Origin: Streptomyces fumigatiscleroticus
Lineage (GTDB): Bacteria > Actinomycetota > Actinomycetes > Streptomycetales > Streptomycetaceae
Direction: 5' to 3'
DNA: 64,000 bases
Assembly: GCF_014647975.1 (NCBI RefSeq)
Contig: NZ_BMQF01000005.1
Span: 186,001 to 250,000 of the forward strand
Part shown: positions 60,293-64,000 of the stretch, in pieces
Layout of the letters: every line of letters begins with the position of its first letter
Numbering within the stretch: the first letter of the stretch is position 1
The notes under the pieces: model-generated
Seen by the model: the letters and a program-made list of their open reading frames with translations, nothing else
Database searches by the model: none
Told to the model about the DNA's origin: nothing
Program-made: the position numbers and the translations under genes

Positions 60293-62863
60293 GTGATCCG
60301 TTACGACGCCCTGGAGGCCCTGCCCGTACGCGGTGCCCTGCCCGCCCTGAACGACGCGCTGGAGGGGCACGGCACCGCGGTGCTCGTCGCGCCGCCCGGC
60401 ACCGGGAAGACGACTCTGGTCCCGCTGGTCCTGGCGGGGCTGCTGGGCGAGGGGCCCGCCCGGCGGGTGGTCGTGGCCGAGCCGCGGCGGATCGCGGCAC
60501 GGGCGGCGGCCCGCCGGATGGCGTGGCTGCTGGGCGAGAAGGCCGGCGCGAGCGTCGGGTACACGGTGCGCGGCGAGCGGGTGGCCGGGCGGCACACGCG
60601 CGTGGAGGTCGTCACGACCGGTGTGCTGCTCCAGCGGCTCCAGCGCGACCAGGAGCTGGCCGGGGTCGACGTGGTGATGCTCGACGAGTGCCACGAGCGG
60701 CATCTGGACGCGGACACCGCGGCCGCGTTCCTGTGGGACGTCCGGGAGACGCTGCGGCCGGAGCTGCGGCTGGTGGCCGCGTCGGCGACGACCGACGCCG
60801 AGGGCTGGGCCCGGCTGCTGGGCGGGGCGCCGGTGGTCGAGGCAGAGGGCGTCTCGCACCCGGTGGAGGTCGTGTGGGCGCCTCCTGCCCGTCCGTCCCC
60901 CACTCTCGGCTTCGCTCGAGCGGGAGGTGCCCCCATGCCGCCGCACGGCATGCGGGTGGATCCGGTGCTCCTCGCGCATGTGGCGTCGGTGGTACGGCGG
61001 GCGCTGGCCGAGCGCGAGGGGGACGTGCTGTGCTTCCTGCCGGGCGTGGGCGAGATCGCCCGGGTCGCCGGGCAGCTGGGGGACCTCGGCGGCGTGGAGG
61101 TGCTCCAGGTGCACGGGCGGGCGCCCGCGGACGTGCAGGACGCGGTCCTGGCGCCCGGACGGCGGCGCCGGGTCGTCCTGGCGACCTCGGTGGCCGAGTC
61201 GTCGCTCACGGTCCCGGGAGTGCGGGTGGTCGTGGACTCGGGGCTGGCGCGGGAGCCGCGGGTGGACCACGCGCGCGGGCTGAGCGCGCTGACGACGGTG
61301 CGGGCCTCGCGGGCGGCGGGCCGGCAGCGGGCCGGGCGGGCCGGGCGGGAGGCGCCGGGCGTGGTCTACCGCTGCTGGACGGAGGCCGAGGACGCCCGTC
61401 TGCCGCGTTTCCCGGCCCCGGAGATCCAGGTGGCCGACCTGACGGCGTTCGCGCTCCAGGCGGCCTGCTGGGGCGATCCCGACGCCTGCGGGCTGGCTTT
61501 GCTCGACCCGCCGCCGGGCGGGGCGATGGCGGCGGCGCGGGAGGTGCTGTCGGCGATCGGGGCGGTGGACGCCGCCGGACGGGCCACGGAACGGGGCCGG
61601 CGCCTGTCCCGGCTGGGACTGCATCCCCGGCTCGGACGGGCGCTGCTGGACGCCGCGCCGTCGCTGGGGACGGAGCGGGCCGCCGAGGTCGTGGCGCTGC
61701 TCGGGGAGGAGCCGCCCCGCGAGTACGGGGACGACCTCGCCACCGCCCTGCGCACCGCCCGGCGCGGGGGCGACGCCTACGCGGCACGGTGGCGGGCCGA
61801 GGTGCGCAGGCTGCGGACCGTCGCGGGGGACGTGGGCGGCGTTCGCGCGGCCGCCGGACAGGACGCTCCGGCCGCGCCGGCCCGCGGAGAGGACGCCCCG
61901 GCCGGGCTGGTCGCCGCGCTGGCCTTTCCCGAGCGCCTCGCCAGGGCCGACGGCGGTTCGTACCTCATGGTGTCCGGCACCCGGGCGGAGCTCGCCGGGG
62001 GAACCGGGCTGCACGGGGCGCCCTGGATCGCCGTGGCCGTGGCCGACCGGCCCGCCGGACGGGGCCACGCGCGCGTGCGGCTCGGCGCGGTCGTCGACGA
62101 GGGGACCGCGCGGCTCGCGGCACAGGCCCTGCTGACGGAGGCGGACGAGGTCCGCTGGACCGACGGGGACGTCGTCGCCCGGCGGATCGAGCGTCTCGGG
62201 GCGGTCGGGCTGGCGGTACGGCCCCTGACGGACGCCGCTCCCGCGCGGGTGCGCGAGGCGCTGCTCGCAGGGCTGCGGCAGGAGGGGCTGGGGCTGCTGC
62301 GCTGGACGGCGCAGGCACGGGTGCTGCGGCAGCGGCTGGCGTTCCTGCGGCTGCACCTCGGCGACCCATGGCCCGACGTCTCGGACGACGCACTGCACGC
62401 GCGCGTGGACGAGTGGCTGGAACCCGAGCTCGGCCGGGCCCGGCGGCGGGCCGATCTCGCGCGGATCGACGCCGGGCAGGCGCTCGCGCGGCTGCTGCCC
62501 TGGGCCACCGGGGACGCCGCCCGGCTCGACGAGCTCGCCCCGGAACGGATCACCGTACCGAGCGGGTCCGGAATCCGGATCGACTACGGCGACCCGGAGC
62601 GGCCCGTCCTCGCGGTGAAGCTCCAGGAGATGTTCGGGCTCCGGACCACGCCCGAGGTCGCCGGGGTGCCGCTGCTCGTACACCTCCTCTCCCCCGCCGG
62701 GCGTCCCGCCGCGGTCACCACCGACCTGGCCTCCTTCTGGCGGGACGGCTACAGGGCCGTACGGGCGGAGCTGCGCGGCCGGTATCCGAAGCACCCGTGG
62801 CCCGAGGACCCGGCCGGCGCGGAGCCGACCCGGCACACCAACGCCCGGCTCGGGCGCGGATGA
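60293..62863 (+). CDS. hrpB: ATP-dependent RNA helicase HrpB
   Basis: An 856-residue DEAH-box helicase. Walker A is VAPPGTGKTTLVPLVLAGLL near residue 30, the DEAH motif is VMLDECHERHLDAD near 130, motif III is VAASATTDAEG, and motif VI is ASRAAGRQRAGRAGREAPG. A ratchet region and a HrpB-specific C-terminus (YRAVRAELRGRYPKHPWPED) follow. The role in bacteria is poorly known. A 42-nt insert (60896-60937) encoding PTLGFARAGGAPMPPHG resembles a dispersed Streptomyces repeat that has entered the reading frame. The GTG start is at 60293. Confidence 0.93.
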   Translation: MIRYDALEALPVRGALPALNDALEGHGTAVLVAPPGTGKTTLVPLVLAGLLGEGPARRVVVAEPRRIAARAAARRMAWLLGEKAGASVGYTVRGERVAGRHTRVEVVTTGVLLQRLQRDQELAGVDVVMLDECHERHLDADTAAAFLWDVRETLRPELRLVAASATTDAEGWARLLGGAPVVEAEGVSHPVEVVWAPPARPSPTLGFARAGGAPMPPHGMRVDPVLLAHVASVVRRALAEREGDVLCFLPGVGEIARVAGQLGDLGGVEVLQVHGRAPADVQDAVLAPGRRRRVVLATSVAESSLTVPGVRVVVDSGLAREPRVDHARGLSALTTVRASRAAGRQRAGRAGREAPGVVYRCWTEAEDARLPRFPAPEIQVADLTAFALQAACWGDPDACGLALLDPPPGGAMAAAREVLSAIGAVDAAGRATERGRRLSRLGLHPRLGRALLDAAPSLGTERAAEVVALLGEEPPREYGDDLATALRTARRGGDAYAARWRAEVRRLRTVAGDVGGVRAAAGQDAPAAPARGEDAPAGLVAALAFPERLARADGGSYLMVSGTRAELAGGTGLHGAPWIAVAVADRPAGRGHARVRLGAVVDEGTARLAAQALLTEADEVRWTDGDVVARRIERLGAVGLAVRPLTDAAPARVREALLAGLRQEGLGLLRWTAQARVLRQRLAFLRLHLGDPWPDVSDDALHARVDEWLEPELGRARRRADLARIDAGQALARLLPWATGDAARLDELAPERITVPSGSGIRIDYGDPERPVLAVKLQEMFGLRTTPEVAGVPLLVHLLSPAGRPAAVTTDLASFWRDGYRAVRAELRGRYPKHPWPEDPAGAEPTRHTNARLGRG
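60896..60937 (+). repeat. Dispersed palindromic repeat inserted in-frame in hrpB
   Basis: The segment cccccactctcggcttcgct, then cgagcgggaggtgcccccat, is centred on the perfect palindrome cgctcgagcg. From memory, near-identical ~40-bp elements are scattered in many Streptomyces genomes, mostly between genes. Here it is read as 14 codons between two conserved helicase blocks. Confidence 0.6.
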
Positions 62864-62866
62864 CAG

Positions 62867-62902
62867 AAGGGCGCCCCTCCGCGGCCGCGGAGGGGCGCCC
62901 TT
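62867..62902. terminator. Perfect 36-bp palindrome between hrpB and the transglycosylase
   Basis: aagggcgcccctccgcgg is immediately followed by its exact reverse complement ccgcggaggggcgccctt. It lies 3 bp after the hrpB stop and 16 bp before the convergent gene's stop (62919), an ideal bidirectional terminator. Confidence 0.9.
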
Positions 62903-62918
62903 GGTGCCGTGCGGGTGC

Positions 62919-64000
62919 CTATGCTCCGGTGCTCGCCGACGCGCTGGTGGACGGGTCGGCCGACTCGCCCGTGGACGTGGACGTGGACGGGGACGGGCTG
63001 GGCGAGGGCGACGCGGCCGCCGTCACGGTCAGCTCCACCGTGAGCGTGGCGCCGCCCGTCGTGGTGACGCGGAGCAGGAACGTGCCGGTGGTGTCGTCCG
63101 CGTACAGCTTCGGCAGCGTCAGCAGACCGTCCGCGTCCGTCTTCAGGCCCGTCAGGGTGCGTACGGTCTTGCCGTCGGCGTCCTTGAAGTAGGGGCCCTT
63201 GCTGTTCACCGTCGCGTCGTCCGCCGAGGTGACCAGCGTGGCGGTGGCGGCGACGCCGTCCGCGACGGCGCCCTCGTAGGTGGCCTTCACCTGGACCTGG
63301 TTCGCGAACTCGCCGCCCGCGGTGCAGGTCAGCGCGGTGTCGGCCGTGCGGGTGAGGGTGTCGGCGGCACGCTCGGCGACGGTGGCCCTGTAGTCCAGAC
63401 CGGGCGCCGTGCGGCCGACGACGGTGGCGCGGACGGTGAAGGTGCCCGTCTTCTCACCGGCCTTCAACGCGGGCGCGACGGCCACTCCGGAGCTGTTGGT
63501 GAGGACCGTGGCGACGCTCTCACCGCCGGTGAACGTGGTGTCGGTGTCACCGATGATGGTGAAGCGGACCCTGACCTTGGCGACGGCCTTGCCGCCCGAG
63601 GTCTCGGCACGGGTGCTGATCCGCTCGGTGAACGTGTCGCCCGCCGTCGCGGTGAGCTTGGCGGCGCCTGCGTTCTCCAGGTGGTCGACCGTGTCGGTCG
63701 GGGTCGGGGTCGAGGTGCCCGGCGTCGCGGGGGCGGTCGACGGCGGCGAGCTGGGCGAACCGGACGTGCCGCCGCCGGTCTGCGACGGCTCGGTGCTCGG
63801 CGGGGCCGTCGCCGACCCGGAGGGGGACGGCGAGGTGGTCGACCCGGTGCCGGTGCTGCCGCTGTCGTCGCTGCGGCCGGACGGCAGGGTGCCGGTGCCG
63901 TCGGGGACCTCGTGGGTGCCCTTGCGGTAGTACTCCAGCCAGGACAGGACCGTGTTCAGGTAGTCCTGGGAGTTGTTGTAGCTGAGGATCGCGCTGTTGA
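62919..64000 (-). CDS. Lytic transglycosylase with Ser/Pro/Thr linker and beta-rich tail (5'-truncated by window)
   Basis: The open frame runs from the stop at 62919 through the right edge, so only the C-terminal ~360 codons are visible. At the edge NSAILSYNNSQDYLNTVLSW and LEYYRKGTHEVPDG are the end of a lytic murein transglycosylase domain. A long Ser/Pro/Thr/Gly linker follows (about 63690-63900). A beta-rich region of two repeats then reads KLTATAGDTFTERISTRAET... and KATYEGAVADGVAATATLVT.... A final SPSPSPSPSTSTST tail ends it. It probably cuts peptidoglycan outside the cell, anchored by the tail domains. The N-terminus and signal lie outside the window. Confidence 0.75.
   Translation of the reverse strand, partial: NSAILSYNNSQDYLNTVLSWLEYYRKGTHEVPDGTGTLPSGRSDDSGSTGTGSTTSPSPSGSATAPPSTEPSQTGGGTSGSPSSPPSTAPATPGTSTPTPTDTVDHLENAGAAKLTATAGDTFTERISTRAETSGGKAVAKVRVRFTIIGDTDTTFTGGESVATVLTNSSGVAVAPALKAGEKTGTFTVRATVVGRTAPGLDYRATVAERAADTLTRTADTALTCTAGGEFANQVQVKATYEGAVADGVAATATLVTSADDATVNSKGPYFKDADGKTVRTLTGLKTDADGLLTLPKLYADDTTGTFLLRVTTTGGATLTVELTVTAAASPSPSPSPSTSTSTGESADPSTSASASTGA

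Noticed and set aside
59408..62836. 1142-codon minus-strand ORF opposite a methyltransferase and hrpB
   Set aside because: Antisense shadow; Arg/Pro/Gly/His-rich without domains, and it spans two plus-strand genes with intact motifs.
1..64000. Prophage, integrative element or biosynthetic cluster
   Set aside because: No integrase, transposase, tRNA attachment site, PKS/NRPS or phage structural gene was found, and gene order follows the conserved Streptomyces core.

Overview
The window is chromosomal DNA of a Streptomyces-type actinomycete. It is very GC-rich and uses GTG starts freely. It has mycothiol-linked enzymes (maleylpyruvate isomerase fold), an XRE/DUF397/HATPase regulatory set, and conserved-core genes (uvrC, uvrA, uvrB, coaE, rpsA) in the order I recall from Streptomyces coelicolor. 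I see no prophage, transposase, CRISPR array, tRNA or rRNA; it reads as housekeeping core with strain-specific repeat-filled gaps.

Layout. 1-171: 5' end of uvrC (minus strand). 172-1328: a gene-free gap holding a 144-bp tandem repeat. 1329-5034: an HTH protein, a Rieske protein, and a LacI regulator translationally coupled to a PfkB sugar kinase behind a perfect 34-bp palindromic operator. 5171-9823: uvrA, a mycothiol-dependent isomerase-like protein and a metallo-beta-lactamase. 10036-12592: an overlapping three-gene polar amino-acid ABC importer. 12618-15666: aroQ, LD-carboxypeptidase, MHS transporter. 15692-24093: one minus-strand block of chaA-type Ca2+/H+ antiporter, terC (with a probable manganese riboswitch), a TerD fusion protein, terD, uvrB and an MHYT sensor. 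24373-34761: glpQ, ogt, VOC protein, psuG-psuK, methyltransferase, corA, a P-loop-less 'uridine kinase', DUF2293, DUF1772 and a stand-alone gltD. 34835-39277: AhpD-like protein, DUF574 methyltransferase, DUF397 + XRE pair divergent from an HATPase gene that carries a coding minisatellite. 39278-46909: ABC exporter, DUF899, deaminase, FUSC membrane protein, anchored protein. 47261-55649: expansin-like secreted protein, nucleotidyltransferase, GNAT, family-5-like uracil-DNA glycosylase, S4 RNA-binding protein, DoxX, methyltransferase, TPR, coaE, PAC2. 55765-64000: Tat-exported amine oxidase, rpsA with a long structured leader, methyltransferase, hrpB, and the C-terminal part of a lytic transglycosylase that runs off the right edge.

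How it fits together. The clearest cross-gene link is regulatory. uvrC, uvrA, uvrB and ogt each have TTGTCRGT (uvrC has CTGTCGGT) exactly 17 nt upstream of a TAnnnT -10 hexamer. This is the architecture of the RecA-independent (RecA-NDp/PafBC) DNA-damage promoter, so these four repair genes probably form one damage regulon. A second theme is divalent-metal handling: ChaA, TerC and two TerD-family proteins lie side by side. A third is leaderless transcription: at least eight genes have TAnnnT 6-7 nt before their start codon.

The gaps between genes are rich in minisatellites, with periods of 9, 17-18, 20, 22, 23, 24, 29, 33 and 144 bp. One is inside a reading frame (HATPase) and one supplies a stop codon (FUSC gene).
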